Positions 10,490-18,583 of a DNA stretch of 64,000 nt are shown in pieces; within the stretch, counting starts at the first letter, position 1, and every line of letters starts with the position of its first letter. The stretch spans positions 310,001-374,000 of the forward strand of contig NZ_JAPCIA010000001.1 of NCBI RefSeq assembly GCF_026107375.2, read 5' to 3'. The position numbers and the translations under genes are program-made. The notes below the pieces were generated by a model. That model made no database searches. It was not told the origin of the DNA and worked only from the letters and a program-made list of their open reading frames with translations. This stretch comes from Sphingomonas sp. BT-65. Lineage in GTDB: Bacteria; Pseudomonadota; Alphaproteobacteria; Sphingomonadales; Sphingomonadaceae.

Positions 10490-11749
10490 ATGAAGTCTGT
10501 CTCGAAAGTCGCGCTGTCCGCGGCGATCGTTCTCGGCATGCCCGTCCTCTTCGCCACCGCCCCGGCCGCGGCGCAGAAGAAGGAAAAGGAAGAAGCCGCG
10601 CAGCTCAAGATGAGCGCCAACTACCGCAAGGCCGCGGTCGAGGCACAGGAGGCCGCCAAAGGCACCGACCTGGCGCTTGAGGAAACGAAGCTCGCCGCGC
10701 TCGAGGCGCTCGCCGTCAATCCTGACGAGAAATTCCTCGCGGCGCGGATGCGCTACGATCTCGAAACCAAGAAGAAGAGCAACACCGGCCGCGGCGCCGC
10801 GCTCGACACGCTGATCGCGAGCGGCAAGATCGCCGGCCCGGACCTCGGCAACCTCCACTTCCTGCGCGGCCAGCTGCTGGCGCAGGACAAGAAATATGCC
10901 GAGGCGCTGCCGCACTATGCCAAGGCGCGCGAACTCGGCTCCAACCAGCCCGATCTGCCGCTGCAGCGTGCGGTGGCGCAGCTCCAGACCAAGGATGTGA
11001 ACGGCGGCGTCGCCTCGCTCGACGAAGCGATCAAGGCGCGCGAAGCGGCCGGCCAGAAGGCGCCGGAGAACTGGTACAAGATTGCGGTGTCCGAGCTCTA
11101 CCGCTCGGGCAACAAGGATGCCGCTGCGCTCTGGATCAACAAGCAGATCGCCGCCTATCCCGGCCCCGACGCTTGGCGCTCGTCGCTGCTCATCTATCTC
11201 GAGCAGATCCAGGCCAAGGGCGTCACGCTCGATCCCGACCAGCGGCTCGACGTGCTGCGCCTGATGCGCGCGGCCAAGGCGATGGGCGGTGAGAACGATT
11301 ATCTCCAGTACGCCGATGTCGCGCAGCGCCGCGGGCTGCCGGGCGAGGTCAAGTCGGTGATCGAGGAGGGTCGCGCGAGCGGCAAGGTCACCAAGACCAA
11401 CACCCAGATCAACCAGCTCTATACGACCGCAGACAAGCAGGAAAAGGCGGAAGTCTCGCTGGCCGGCGAGGAGAAGAAGGCAGCGGCTGCGGCCAACGGC
11501 AGCGTCGCGATGCAGACGGCCGACGCGTATCTCGGCCAGCGCAACTATCCCAAGGCGATCGAGCTGTACCGGCTGGCGCTGCAGAAGGGCAGCGTGGACG
11601 CCAATGTGGTGAACACGCGCCTCGGCATCGCGCTGGCGCTGTCGGGCCAGAAGGCCGAGGCGAAGACGGCATTCGGCGCCGTCACCGGCACCCCGCGCGC
11701 CGACATCGCGCGCTTCTGGTCGACCTGGATGGATCTGCCCGCGGCCTGA
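10490..11749 (+). CDS. Secreted/periplasmic TPR protein
   Basis: The 419-residue protein has a clear signal peptide (hydrophobic residues 7-22, cleavage probably after APAAA near residue 28), then helical TPR-type repeats: FLRGQLLAQDKKYAEALPHYAKA (about 122-145, in pieces) and QTADAYLGQRNYPKAIELYRLAL (about 341-363, in pieces). It should act as a protein-protein scaffold in the periplasm. AAGGAGAG precedes the ATG, and a strong Rho-independent terminator follows the stop. No partner is visible. It is divergent from gyrA. Confidence 0.7.
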   Translation: MKSVSKVALSAAIVLGMPVLFATAPAAAQKKEKEEAAQLKMSANYRKAAVEAQEAAKGTDLALEETKLAALEALAVNPDEKFLAARMRYDLETKKKSNTGRGAALDTLIASGKIAGPDLGNLHFLRGQLLAQDKKYAEALPHYAKARELGSNQPDLPLQRAVAQLQTKDVNGGVASLDEAIKAREAAGQKAPENWYKIAVSELYRSGNKDAAALWINKQIAAYPGPDAWRSSLLIYLEQIQAKGVTLDPDQRLDVLRLMRAAKAMGGENDYLQYADVAQRRGLPGEVKSVIEEGRASGKVTKTNTQINQLYTTADKQEKAEVSLAGEEKKAAAAANGSVAMQTADAYLGQRNYPKAIELYRLALQKGSVDANVVNTRLGIALALSGQKAEAKTAFGAVTGTPRADIARFWSTWMDLPAA

Positions 11750-11772
11750 GACCTGGCCGCGCGGAAACGAAG

Positions 11773-11800
11773 AGGGGCGGCCGGCGCGCCGCCCCTTTTT
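11773..11800 (+). terminator. Rho-independent terminator after TPR gene
   Basis: AGGGGCGGC (11773-11781) pairs with GCCGCCCCT (11788-11796) around a six-base loop and is followed by a run of five T. It lies between the TPR gene and the convergent Lrp/AsnC gene. Confidence 0.85.
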
Positions 11801-11803
11801 GCG

Positions 11804-12268
11804 TCAGGGCTCGACCGGGACCCCGGGGAGCGACTTGGACGAGCGGATCGTGAGCGAGGTGCGGACGTGCGCCACGTTGGGCGCGGTCGTCAGCCGCGTC
11901 GTCAGGAACTGCTGGAAGCTGGAGAGATCCCTGGCGACGATCTTGAGGATGAAGTCGATGTCGCCGTTGAGCATATAGCATTCGCGGATCTCGGGGATCT
12001 CGGCGACATGCGCCTCGAACGCCTCGAGGTCGGTCTCGGCCTGGCTCTTGAGACTGACCATTGCGAAGACGGTGATGGTGTAGCCCAGCCACACCGGATC
12101 GAGATCGGCGTGATACCCGCGAATCGCGCCCTTCTCCTCGAGCGTGCGGACGCGGCGCAGGCAGGGCGGCGCGGTCAGGCCGACCCGGTCGGCCAGATCG
12201 ACGTTGGTCATCCGGCCATCGGCCTGTAGATGCGCCATGATCTGCCGGTCGATCTCGTCAAACGCCAT
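11804..12268 (-). CDS. Lrp/AsnC-family transcriptional regulator
   Basis: The 154-residue protein starts at ATG 12268 after GGGGAAG. It has the family layout: an N-terminal helix-turn-helix (FDEIDRQIMAHLQADGR, then NVDLADRVGLTAPPCLRRV) and a C-terminal RAM/ligand-binding domain with VSLKSQAETDLEAFEAHV and GDIDFILKIVARDL. These proteins form octamers and sense amino acids. The target is not visible, but divergent control of the kinase gene and autoregulation are plausible, since paired CGCATTGT boxes lie in the gap upstream. Confidence 0.92.
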   Translation of the reverse strand: MAFDEIDRQIMAHLQADGRMTNVDLADRVGLTAPPCLRRVRTLEEKGAIRGYHADLDPVWLGYTITVFAMVSLKSQAETDLEAFEAHVAEIPEIRECYMLNGDIDFILKIVARDLSSFQQFLTTRLTTAPNVAHVRTSLTIRSSKSLPGVPVEP

Positions 12269-12300
12269 TCGTCTTCCCCTTTTGCACGACAGCAATTGAT

Positions 12301-12359
12301 CGCATTGTGTCTCGTATACATAAGATAATTACGCGCAAGCGCAATTGTCCCACAATGCG
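12301..12359. promoter_or_regulatory. Paired CGCATTGT / ACAATGCG boxes upstream of Lrp gene
   Basis: CGCATTGT (12301-12308) and its exact reverse complement ACAATGCG (12352-12359) lie 43 bases apart, and ATTGT-CCC-ACAAT (12344-12356) forms a local dyad. The region is the divergent gap between the Lrp/AsnC gene and the kinase gene. Lrp proteins bind spaced AT-rich dyads, so these are candidate sites. Confidence 0.35.
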
Positions 12360-12399
12360 ACGGCGCAAAATCGGCAGTTTCCTGCCGGGATTTCACCAG

Positions 12400-12414
12400 T
12401 TAAGGCTTTCTTAC
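12400..12414 (+). promoter_or_regulatory. TTAA-N7-TTAC, CtrA-like box upstream of kinase gene
   Basis: TTAA, seven bases, then TTAC lies 35-49 bases before the GTG start of the kinase gene. It differs by one base from the CtrA full-site pattern TTAA-N7-TTAA. A similar TTAA-N7-TTAG lies before the ParA gene at 41167. Regulatory function is inferred. Confidence 0.3.
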
Positions 12415-12448
12415 CGCGCGGCTTCTCGGCGGGTGGGACGACAGATCG

Positions 12449-14248
12449 GTGCGGTTCGACGATACCCTGGAAACGGTGCTGGCAGCGGACGTCTCGACGG
12501 CGTTCGGCAAGGCCTCGGCCTGGCGCCAGCTCATCGACCTGATCGGCCGCCGCCGCATTCCCGACGATTTCCGCGCGATCGCGCTGCTCGAATCGATTCG
12601 CGGTGAAGTGCCGCGCGCGGTGCGAATCACCAGCGCCCGCGCGCTCGAGCTGGCCGAGCCGCCCGCAGCGCTGGTCCAACTATGCGCGGTGGACGAGATC
12701 GCTGTCGCCGCGCCGATCCTGCGCACTGCCCAGCTGAGCGCGGATGAGTGGATCGAACTGCTGCCACGGCTCTCGCCGGCCGGCCGCGGCGTGCTGCGCG
12801 GACGCCGCGACCTGCCGCCGGGCGTGAATGAGGCGCTGGACGGCTATCGCGCCGCGGATTTCGTGATCCCGGCGGACGCCGCGGCGATCGAATCGGCCCA
12901 GGCGGATGCGCAGGAGCCGGTCGCGCAAGTTGTGGCAGGATCCTCGACCTTCGTGCCCGTGGGTGTCGCGGCGCTGGGTATTCCGGTCGTCGCGGCGGCG
13001 CTTCAATCGACGCAAAGCGGGACGCCTCAAAACGGAACGGGCGAAGAACCGACCGTCGCAACACCGGTTGCCACGGAGTCCGCCGAAGCGCAGACCCAGC
13101 CCATGCCGAGCGAAGACGCGATCGCTGCAAGGCCGCAGGACGATGTCGGCGGGCCGTTCGAGATCGCCGATGTCGTCGCGCGGATCGACGCCTTCTACAC
13201 CCGCCAGCCAGACCAGCCGGTAGCGCCGAGCATGCCGGCGCCCGCCGCGGGCTTCCGGTTCGAGACCGATGCGCAGGGGATCATCACCTGGGTCGCCGGG
13301 GTGTCGCGCGCGCCGCTGATCGGGCTGTCGCTTGAGATTACCGCGCCGGGCGGCGGATCGCGCGTCGATGGCGTGGTGGCTGGCGCGTTCCGCCATCGCG
13401 CGAGTTTTGCCGGCGCGCGATTGTTCGTCGCGGGGGAGAGCGATGCGGCGGGCGACTGGCGGATCTCCGGTAGCGCCGCCTTCGACCCGGCGACCGGGCG
13501 CTTTTCGGGCTATCGCGGCACCGCCCGGCGTCCGCGCCGCGACGAGACCGCCGCCGCTGCGGGAAGCGGGAGCAGGAAGGCCGATTCGCTGCGCCAATTG
13601 ATGCACGAGCTGCGCACTCCGACCAACGCCATCGCGGGCTTTGCCGAGCTGATCGAGCGCGAGATTCTGGGCGAGGCGCCGCTGGTCTATCGCGAACGGG
13701 CGCGCACGATCCGCGACCACGCGCGCGCGCTGCTCGCGGCGATCGACGATCTCGACATCGCGGCGCGGATCGACGCCCTGGCGCTGCGCCTCTATCCGGG
13801 CGAGGTCGCGCTGCAGCCGCTGCTCGCGCGGATCGGCGAGGAGCTGGCGGGGCTTGCCGCGCTGCGCGGTGCTTTGCTGGCGCTGCCCGATGGCGATCCG
13901 GTGGTGCGCGGGGATGCGCGGGCGATCGAGCGATTGCTCTCACGTATGCTCGCGACGTTGCTCTCGGCTGCCGGAGAGGGCGAGGGGATCGGCGTCGCCT
14001 TTGCCGAAACCGGCGATTCGGTCGCGATCGCCTTCGATCGTCCGCGCGCGTTCGCGGCCTATCCCGGCGAGGCGATCTTCACGATCGACGACGAGGGGGA
14101 CGAGGCGGCGCTGCTCGGCACCGGCTTCGCGCTGCGCCTGATCCGCAACCTCGCGCGCGAGCTGTCGGGCGCACTGATCGTCGAGGCGGAGACGCTGACG
14201 ATCCGGCTACCTGCGGCGGTAACCAAGTCTTTGGAGCAAGTGCGCTAG
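12449..14248 (+). CDS. Atypical sensor histidine kinase
   Basis: The 599-residue protein has no membrane segment of note. It has an N-terminal helical region (1-150, resembling DUF2336), an Ala/Pro/Gln-rich linker (about 150-250), a PAS-like domain (about 268-360), then a HisKA domain with HELRTPTN, His386 being the phosphate acceptor. The ATPase end is divergent: the usual N-box asparagines are not seen (GDARAIERLLSRML instead), while a late GTGFALRLIRNLA block resembles the G2 box. It may be a weak kinase or a phosphatase/scaffold. The start is GTG 12449. No response regulator is adjacent. A CtrA-like box lies upstream. Confidence 0.7.
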   Translation: MRFDDTLETVLAADVSTAFGKASAWRQLIDLIGRRRIPDDFRAIALLESIRGEVPRAVRITSARALELAEPPAALVQLCAVDEIAVAAPILRTAQLSADEWIELLPRLSPAGRGVLRGRRDLPPGVNEALDGYRAADFVIPADAAAIESAQADAQEPVAQVVAGSSTFVPVGVAALGIPVVAAALQSTQSGTPQNGTGEEPTVATPVATESAEAQTQPMPSEDAIAARPQDDVGGPFEIADVVARIDAFYTRQPDQPVAPSMPAPAAGFRFETDAQGIITWVAGVSRAPLIGLSLEITAPGGGSRVDGVVAGAFRHRASFAGARLFVAGESDAAGDWRISGSAAFDPATGRFSGYRGTARRPRRDETAAAAGSGSRKADSLRQLMHELRTPTNAIAGFAELIEREILGEAPLVYRERARTIRDHARALLAAIDDLDIAARIDALALRLYPGEVALQPLLARIGEELAGLAALRGALLALPDGDPVVRGDARAIERLLSRMLATLLSAAGEGEGIGVAFAETGDSVAIAFDRPRAFAAYPGEAIFTIDDEGDEAALLGTGFALRLIRNLARELSGALIVEAETLTIRLPAAVTKSLEQVR

Positions 14249-14257
14249 GCCATTCCG

Positions 14258-15310
14258 ATGGGGATGGAACAACAGATCATGCCGCCGGTGGGATATCGCC
14301 TGCCCGCGCCCGCGCGCGAGGCCGAGATCGCGTGGCCCGAGGACTTCGGCACGCGCTTCACCGTGTTCGTCGATACCGAGGAGGAATTCGACTGGACGCA
14401 ACCGCTGCGGCGCGAGAATCGCGCGACGCAGGCGATGCGCGCCCTGCCCGAGGTGCACCGGCTGTTCGCAGCGCATGACGTGCCGGCGAGCTATATGGTC
14501 GACCACCCGGTCGTGACCTGCCCGATGTCAGTCGACATCCTGCGCGAGCTGCTCGCCGACGGGCGATCGGCGATCGGCACACAGCTCCATCCGTGGGTCA
14601 ATCCGCCGTTCGAGGAGATCGTGACCCCGCGCAACAGCTTCGTCGGCAATCTGCCGCGCGAGCTGGAGGCGGCGAAGCTCGCGATGCTGACCGGCGCGAT
14701 CGCGGCAGCATTCGGCCGGCGCCCGGTGATGTTCCGCGCCGGCCGCTACGGGATCGGGCCGAGCTCGCTGTCGCTGCTGGCGGCGGAGGGTTATCGCGTC
14801 GATACATCGATGCGCTCGGGCTATGATTATTCGGCCGAGGGCGGGCCGGACTTCACCGCGGTGGGCAATCATGGCTTCTGGACGGGGGAGGGCGGGCTCG
14901 CCGAGCTTCCGCTTACCACCGTCTATACCGGCGCGGCGCGGAGCGGCGGCGTCGGGCTGTACGGCGCGCTGGGGCACTTGCCCAAGGGGCGCGGGATCGC
15001 GGCGCGGCTCGGGCTGCTCGCGCGCGTGGCTCTGACCCCGGAGGAGATGCCGCTGGAGCTGGCGCTGGAGGCGATCCGTGTGGCGGCGGGGGAGGGGGTG
15101 CGGATGCTCCTCTTCTCCTATCACTCGCCCTCGGCCGCGCCGGGCTACACCCCCTATGTCCGCGATGCGGCGGATCTGCGCGCGTTCCACCACTGGTGGG
15201 AGGCGGCGTTCGGGCTGCTCGCCAGGCTCGGCATCGCGCCGGCGTCGCATGACGAGATCCTGGCGGCGCTCGATCGCGCGGCGCTTGCCCGGGGCGGCGT
15301 TCGCCCCTAA
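14258..15310 (+). CDS. Polysaccharide deacetylase family protein (WalW-like)
   Basis: The 350-residue protein has the NodB-type start FTVFVDTEEEFDW (Asp39 is the expected catalytic/metal residue) and a later metal-ligand block LHPWVNPPF, with MFRAGRYG and LLFSYHSPS matching the other conserved loops. It resembles WalW-type proteins found near polysaccharide genes. These use a divalent metal to remove N-acetyl groups from cell-surface glycans. There is no signal peptide, so it should act in the cytoplasm. It follows the kinase gene after nine bases and is probably co-transcribed. The substrate is unknown. Confidence 0.75.
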   Translation: MGMEQQIMPPVGYRLPAPAREAEIAWPEDFGTRFTVFVDTEEEFDWTQPLRRENRATQAMRALPEVHRLFAAHDVPASYMVDHPVVTCPMSVDILRELLADGRSAIGTQLHPWVNPPFEEIVTPRNSFVGNLPRELEAAKLAMLTGAIAAAFGRRPVMFRAGRYGIGPSSLSLLAAEGYRVDTSMRSGYDYSAEGGPDFTAVGNHGFWTGEGGLAELPLTTVYTGAARSGGVGLYGALGHLPKGRGIAARLGLLARVALTPEEMPLELALEAIRVAAGEGVRMLLFSYHSPSAAPGYTPYVRDAADLRAFHHWWEAAFGLLARLGIAPASHDEILAALDRAALARGGVRP

Positions 15311-15326
15311 TCGCGGGAACCGCTGG

Positions 15327-15403
15327 GGGCCTGTAGCTCAATTGGTTAGAGCTGGCCGCTCATAACGGCTAGGTTGCGGGTTCAAGTCCTGCCGGGCCCA
15401 CCA
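15327..15403 (+). tRNA. tRNA-Ile2 (anticodon CAU, lysidine type)
   Basis: The 77-base cloverleaf has acceptor GGGCCTG/CGGGCCC, D arm GCTC/GAGC, anticodon stem GGCCG/CGGCT with loop CTCATAA, T arm GCGGG/CCTGC and encoded CCA. CAU could be Met or Ile2. The pairs C4-G69 and C5-G68 are those TilS recognises in tRNA-Ile2, and elongator Met lacks them, so I call Ile2 reading AUA after lysidine formation. Confidence 0.85.
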
Positions 15404-15419
15404 GCGGCGCGCCGGCGCC

Positions 15420-15438
15420 GCGATAGCGTAGCTATCGC
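15420..15438. repeat. Extragenic palindrome GCGATAGC-GTA-GCTATCGC
   Basis: Perfect eight-base arms around a GTA loop lie in the 144-base gap between the two tRNA genes. The gap is otherwise GC-rich with repeats of CAGCGGCGCG. A palindrome with the same GTA loop lies between gatC and gatA (52317-52329), so both may belong to one REP-like family. Confidence 0.5.
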
Positions 15439-15547
15439 CAGCTTCGGGCGCGCCCGGCCAGCGGCGCGGCGAGCGCCGACTGACGACGCGGTTCTGCCGC
15501 GGCGGGGCCTTGTGCAGTGAGGCTGAAACGCCTAACCGCACCCGCGT

Positions 15548-15625
<78 letters not shown>

Positions 15626-15684
15626 CTTTCGATGCCGGCTTTCGACAAGCGTGCGATGGCGGTCGATCAATGGCATGAAGGCAC

Positions 15685-16839
15685 ATGGTTTCTTCAGCAA
15701 CCATTGCGTTACGGTCTCAAATGCCCAGCGCGAACAATTTACAGTCCGCCCCGTTCACGGTGCCGCCGCGCGTCGCGATGCTGTCGATCCTCGGATTCTG
15801 GATCTTCTATTACGTCAGCATCACGCTGCGCTCGTGGATCATGGACTATCCGGGCGCTTGGCACATGCTCGACAACCGGGCCTGGGTGTCGCTGTTCGGC
15901 ATTGGCTTCACCTATCTGCTCTACCGCGCGCTGCGGCTGCTCTGCCTTCATACGCTGCGCGTCCGCGTCGTGGCCGCATTCCTGTTTTCCGCCATCACCG
16001 CGACCGCCTATTCGACGGTCAACTATCTGTCCTTCTATGTCGTCGACCCCAAGCCCGCGGAGATGGAGCGGGCGGCCCGGGAGCAGGAGGATGAAAAGAA
16101 ACAGGACGGACCCGCGCACCTGATCGCGGAGAATGCGCTCAGCTGGTATTTCTTCTTCCTCTCCTGGTCGGTCTTCTACCTCGCTTTGTCCTATGCCGGG
16201 GCGGTACGCGCGTCGGAGCGCGAGGCTGCGCGGCTGCGCGCCGCGACACAGACGGCGGAGATCCGGGCGCTGCGCTACCAGGTCAATCCGCATTTCCTGT
16301 TCAACACGCTGAACTCGATCTCCTCGCTGGTCATGTCGGGCAAACGCGAGGACGCCGAAGCGATGATCCTCAACCTCTCCACCTTCTTCCGCACCAGTCT
16401 GGCCGCCGAGCCGACCGAGGACGTGCCGCTGGCCGACGAGATCGCGGTGCAGAAACTCTATCTGGAGATCGAGGCGGTGCGCTTTCCCGAGCGCCTGAAG
16501 CCGTCGTTCGAGATCGATCCCGCCGCGGCCAATGCCTGTGTGCCTGGCCTGATCCTGCAGCCGCTGATCGAGAATGCGATCAAATATGGCGTGGCGCCCG
16601 CGCGGCGGCCGGTGCAGATTTGCGTCTCTGCGAAGGTGGTCGGCGAGATGCTCGAGGTGACGGTCAGCGACGATGGCGACGGCGCGAAGGCGCAGAACGG
16701 CACCGGCGTCGGGCTGCGCAACGTGCGCGACCGGCTGACCGCCCGGTTCGGGGAGGCCGCGACGCTGACCGCCGGCAAGCGCCCGGAGGGCGGCTTCGCG
16801 GCGACGCTCAGGCTGCCGCTGGTGTACAATGGCTGCTGA
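15685..16839 (+). CDS. LytS/AlgZ-type sensor histidine kinase
   Basis: The 384-residue membrane kinase has four hydrophobic segments (about residues 30-46, 70-90, 92-120 and 155-172), a coiled linker, then the His_kinase (PF06580) block RYQVNPHFLFNTLNS with phospho-acceptor His203. An ATPase domain follows with the N box LIENAIKYG and G box GTGVGLRNVRDRL. Its gene overlaps the LytTR regulator gene by 11 bases, so the two form one system. The start ATG 15685 has GAAGG upstream; ATG 15721 is possible but lacks a clear site. The signal sensed is unknown. Confidence 0.9.
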   Translation: MVSSATIALRSQMPSANNLQSAPFTVPPRVAMLSILGFWIFYYVSITLRSWIMDYPGAWHMLDNRAWVSLFGIGFTYLLYRALRLLCLHTLRVRVVAAFLFSAITATAYSTVNYLSFYVVDPKPAEMERAAREQEDEKKQDGPAHLIAENALSWYFFFLSWSVFYLALSYAGAVRASEREAARLRAATQTAEIRALRYQVNPHFLFNTLNSISSLVMSGKREDAEAMILNLSTFFRTSLAAEPTEDVPLADEIAVQKLYLEIEAVRFPERLKPSFEIDPAAANACVPGLILQPLIENAIKYGVAPARRPVQICVSAKVVGEMLEVTVSDDGDGAKAQNGTGVGLRNVRDRLTARFGEAATLTAGKRPEGGFAATLRLPLVYNGC

Positions 16840-17569
16840 GCGGCTGCGTACGCTGATCGTCGACGACGAGCCGCTCGCGGTCGAGCGGATGCAGATTCTG
16901 TGCGCGGGCATTCCCGAGATCGACCTGATCGGCACGGCGAGCGACGGCGAGGCGGCGTTGCGCCTGATCGAGGCGCTGAAACCCGATCTGGTGCTGCTCG
17001 ATATCGCGATGCCGCATCGCGACGGGATCGCCGTGGCCGCCGCGCTCGGCGCCGCCGCGTGCCACCCGGCGGTGATCTTCTGCACCGCGTTCGAGCAGCA
17101 TGCCGTTGCCGCGTTCGACGTCGCGGCGGTGGACTATGTGCTGAAGCCGGTGAGCGCCGAGCGGCTGGTCCGCGCGGTCGGCCGCGCGCTGGAGGCCGCC
17201 GGACGTCCGCGCACCGAGCCGCACGCGGCGAGCTCGCGCTGGATCGAGGAATTCTGGGTGCCGCACCGCTCGGAGATGGTGCGCGTGAGCGCCGACGACA
17301 TCGAGCGGATCGATGCCGAGCGCGACTATATGCGCCTGAGTGTGGGCGGCCGAAGCTATCTGATCCACCAGACGATCAGCGAGCTCGAGCGGCGGCTGGA
17401 CCCTGACCGGTTCCTGCGGCTGCATCGTTCGACGATCGTGCGCAAGGACCGCATCGTGAAACTGCGCCACGATGGCCTCGGCGTCTGGCACGCCGAGCTC
17501 GGCGACGGCGAACTGGTGCGGATCGGCCGCACCTATCAGGCCGCGGCCAAGGCCATCATGGCGAAATGA
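16829..17569 (+). CDS. LytTR-family response regulator
   Basis: The 246-residue protein has a receiver domain (LIVDDEPLA at 9-17, phospho-Asp58 in LVLLDIAMP, Thr in FCTAFEQHA, Lys in YVLKPV) and a LytTR DNA-binding domain from about residue 140 (DIERIDAERDYMRLSV, FLRLHRSTIV). LytTR regulators bind imperfect direct repeats upstream of surface, toxin or quorum genes. It is the partner of the kinase just upstream, with overlapping genes. A stem-loop follows the stop. Confidence 0.93.
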   Translation: MAAERLRTLIVDDEPLAVERMQILCAGIPEIDLIGTASDGEAALRLIEALKPDLVLLDIAMPHRDGIAVAAALGAAACHPAVIFCTAFEQHAVAAFDVAAVDYVLKPVSAERLVRAVGRALEAAGRPRTEPHAASSRWIEEFWVPHRSEMVRVSADDIERIDAERDYMRLSVGGRSYLIHQTISELERRLDPDRFLRLHRSTIVRKDRIVKLRHDGLGVWHAELGDGELVRIGRTYQAAAKAIMAK

Positions 17570-17600
17570 CCCCGCCCGCCGGTCCCTCCGGCGGGCGGGG
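17570..17600 (+). terminator. Long GC stem-loop after the two-component operon
   Basis: CCCCGCCCGCCGG (17570-17582) pairs fully with CCGGCGGGCGGGG (17588-17600) around five bases. No T run follows, so it may stabilise the 3' end rather than terminate alone. The convergent UrcA gene ends 16 bases further on. Confidence 0.6.
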
Positions 17601-17615
17601 CAGTGAGGATGAGCG

Positions 17616-17951
17616 TCAGGGTGCTACAGTGACACTCATGTCCCGCGCCGCGAGCTGCCGGTTGGCGGCGTTGCGGTGGGCGAGTTCGATGGCGGGAGCG
17701 ATCGATTCGAGCGTGGCGGTGACGCAGCGGTTGTTGGCGGCGATCCGCACCACCTCCATCTGCGGAGCCGGACCGCACACGCGCTGCGCGGCCTGCTTGA
17801 GGCGGCGATCGAACGTGGCCTTGCCGTGCGCGCTGGCAAGATTGAGATCGGCGTAGGAGACCTGGACGGCCTTCTCACCGCCGGCGAATGCCGGGACTGC
17901 GGCGAGGAGCGCAGCGGCGATTGCGGCCGCGCGGGCGAGATTGGACAACAT
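17616..17951 (-). CDS. UrcA-family secreted protein
   Basis: The 111-residue protein has a signal peptide (MLSNLARAAAIAAALLAA, cleavage near AFA-GG) and the UrcA signature VSYADLNLAS, then RRLKQAAQRVCG and a second cysteine (RCVTAT), which probably form a disulfide. UrcA proteins are small periplasmic or secreted proteins common in sphingomonads and caulobacters. Their role is not established. It is convergent with the LytTR regulator. Confidence 0.85.
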   Translation of the reverse strand: MLSNLARAAAIAAALLAAVPAFAGGEKAVQVSYADLNLASAHGKATFDRRLKQAAQRVCGPAPQMEVVRIAANNRCVTATLESIAPAIELAHRNAANRQLAARDMSVTVAP

Positions 17952-18083
17952 GGTTCACTCCGGGGTTGCGGGGTGCGTCGTCTAGCGAACGCACTCTTCC
18001 GCTACGCCCCGGCGGCGGCGCCAGCTATCGGCGCTCGACCAGCGCGTTCGCCGCTTCCACCGGAACCGTTCGGCTCGACCAAC

Positions 18084-18112
18084 GACCGATCGTCGACGAC
18101 GAACGATCGGTC
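18084..18112. repeat. Ten-base inverted repeat upstream of UrcA gene
   Basis: GACCGATCGT (18084-18093) and ACGATCGGTC (18103-18112) are exact reverse complements with a nine-base loop. They lie in the 263-base gap between the UrcA gene and the lipoprotein gene, about 130 bases from the UrcA start. They may be an operator or a transcript hairpin. Confidence 0.4.
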
Positions 18113-18141
18113 CGGCGCGAGGGAGCGAACATCGCGCCACG

Positions 18142-18172
18142 AAAAAAGGGCGCCCCGGAGGGACGCCCTTTC
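18142..18172 (-). terminator. Rho-independent terminator of small lipoprotein gene
   Basis: On the minus strand AAAGGGCG and CGCCCTTT pair, with CCC/GGG extending the stem around a short loop, and TTTTTT follows. It lies 40-70 bases downstream of the lipoprotein stop. Confidence 0.75.
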
Positions 18173-18214
18173 GATTCGACCGGACCCGATCGGGTCCAGG
18201 AAGAACGGGTCCGA

Positions 18215-18442
18215 TTACTCGGCGATGTTCGCAGCCGCGTTGTCGAGCGTGTCGGCAGCGTTCTCGAGGGCGCCCTCGGCGACTTCGTTGGTCGCGTTGT
18301 CGGCGGCCAGCTCGAGGTTGTCGGCGGTGTCTTCGAGCGCCTCGGCGACGTTCTCGGCAGTGTTGTTGGCGGCGGGCGTGCTCTCGCAGGCGGCGAGCGA
18401 CATCAGGCCGGTCGCGGCAGCGACGATGAGGACCTTCTTCAT
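18215..18442 (-). CDS. Small Ala/Asn-rich lipoprotein
   Basis: The 75-residue protein starts at ATG 18442 (GGGAGC upstream). It has a lipoprotein signal peptide with lipobox LAAC (Cys19), then an acidic Ala/Asn/Glu-rich sequence with short imperfect repeats (NTAENVAEALEDTADN, NAADTLDNAAANIAE), probably helical. It has no catalytic motif. It resembles small envelope lipoproteins of sphingomonads, and function is unknown. It is monocistronic with its own terminator. Confidence 0.7.
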   Translation of the reverse strand: MKKVLIVAAATGLMSLAACESTPAANNTAENVAEALEDTADNLELAADNATNEVAEGALENAADTLDNAAANIAE

Positions 18443-18583
18443 TCGTTTGCTCCCAAGCAAAATTATTCGGTTCGCCCCGGCCCGATTGCCGTGCGAGTTA
18501 GTCGGAATAACGCCCGTTACGCCGCCGTCAATGGGAATTCATCTGACAGCAAGGTTGTCGGCGCACCGAAATGATGCGCCGCG

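Noticed and set aside
15404..15547. tRNA-flanked gap considered as an integration site for a mobile element
   Set aside because: No integrase, no duplicated tRNA end and no cargo genes; only 144 bases with small palindromes.
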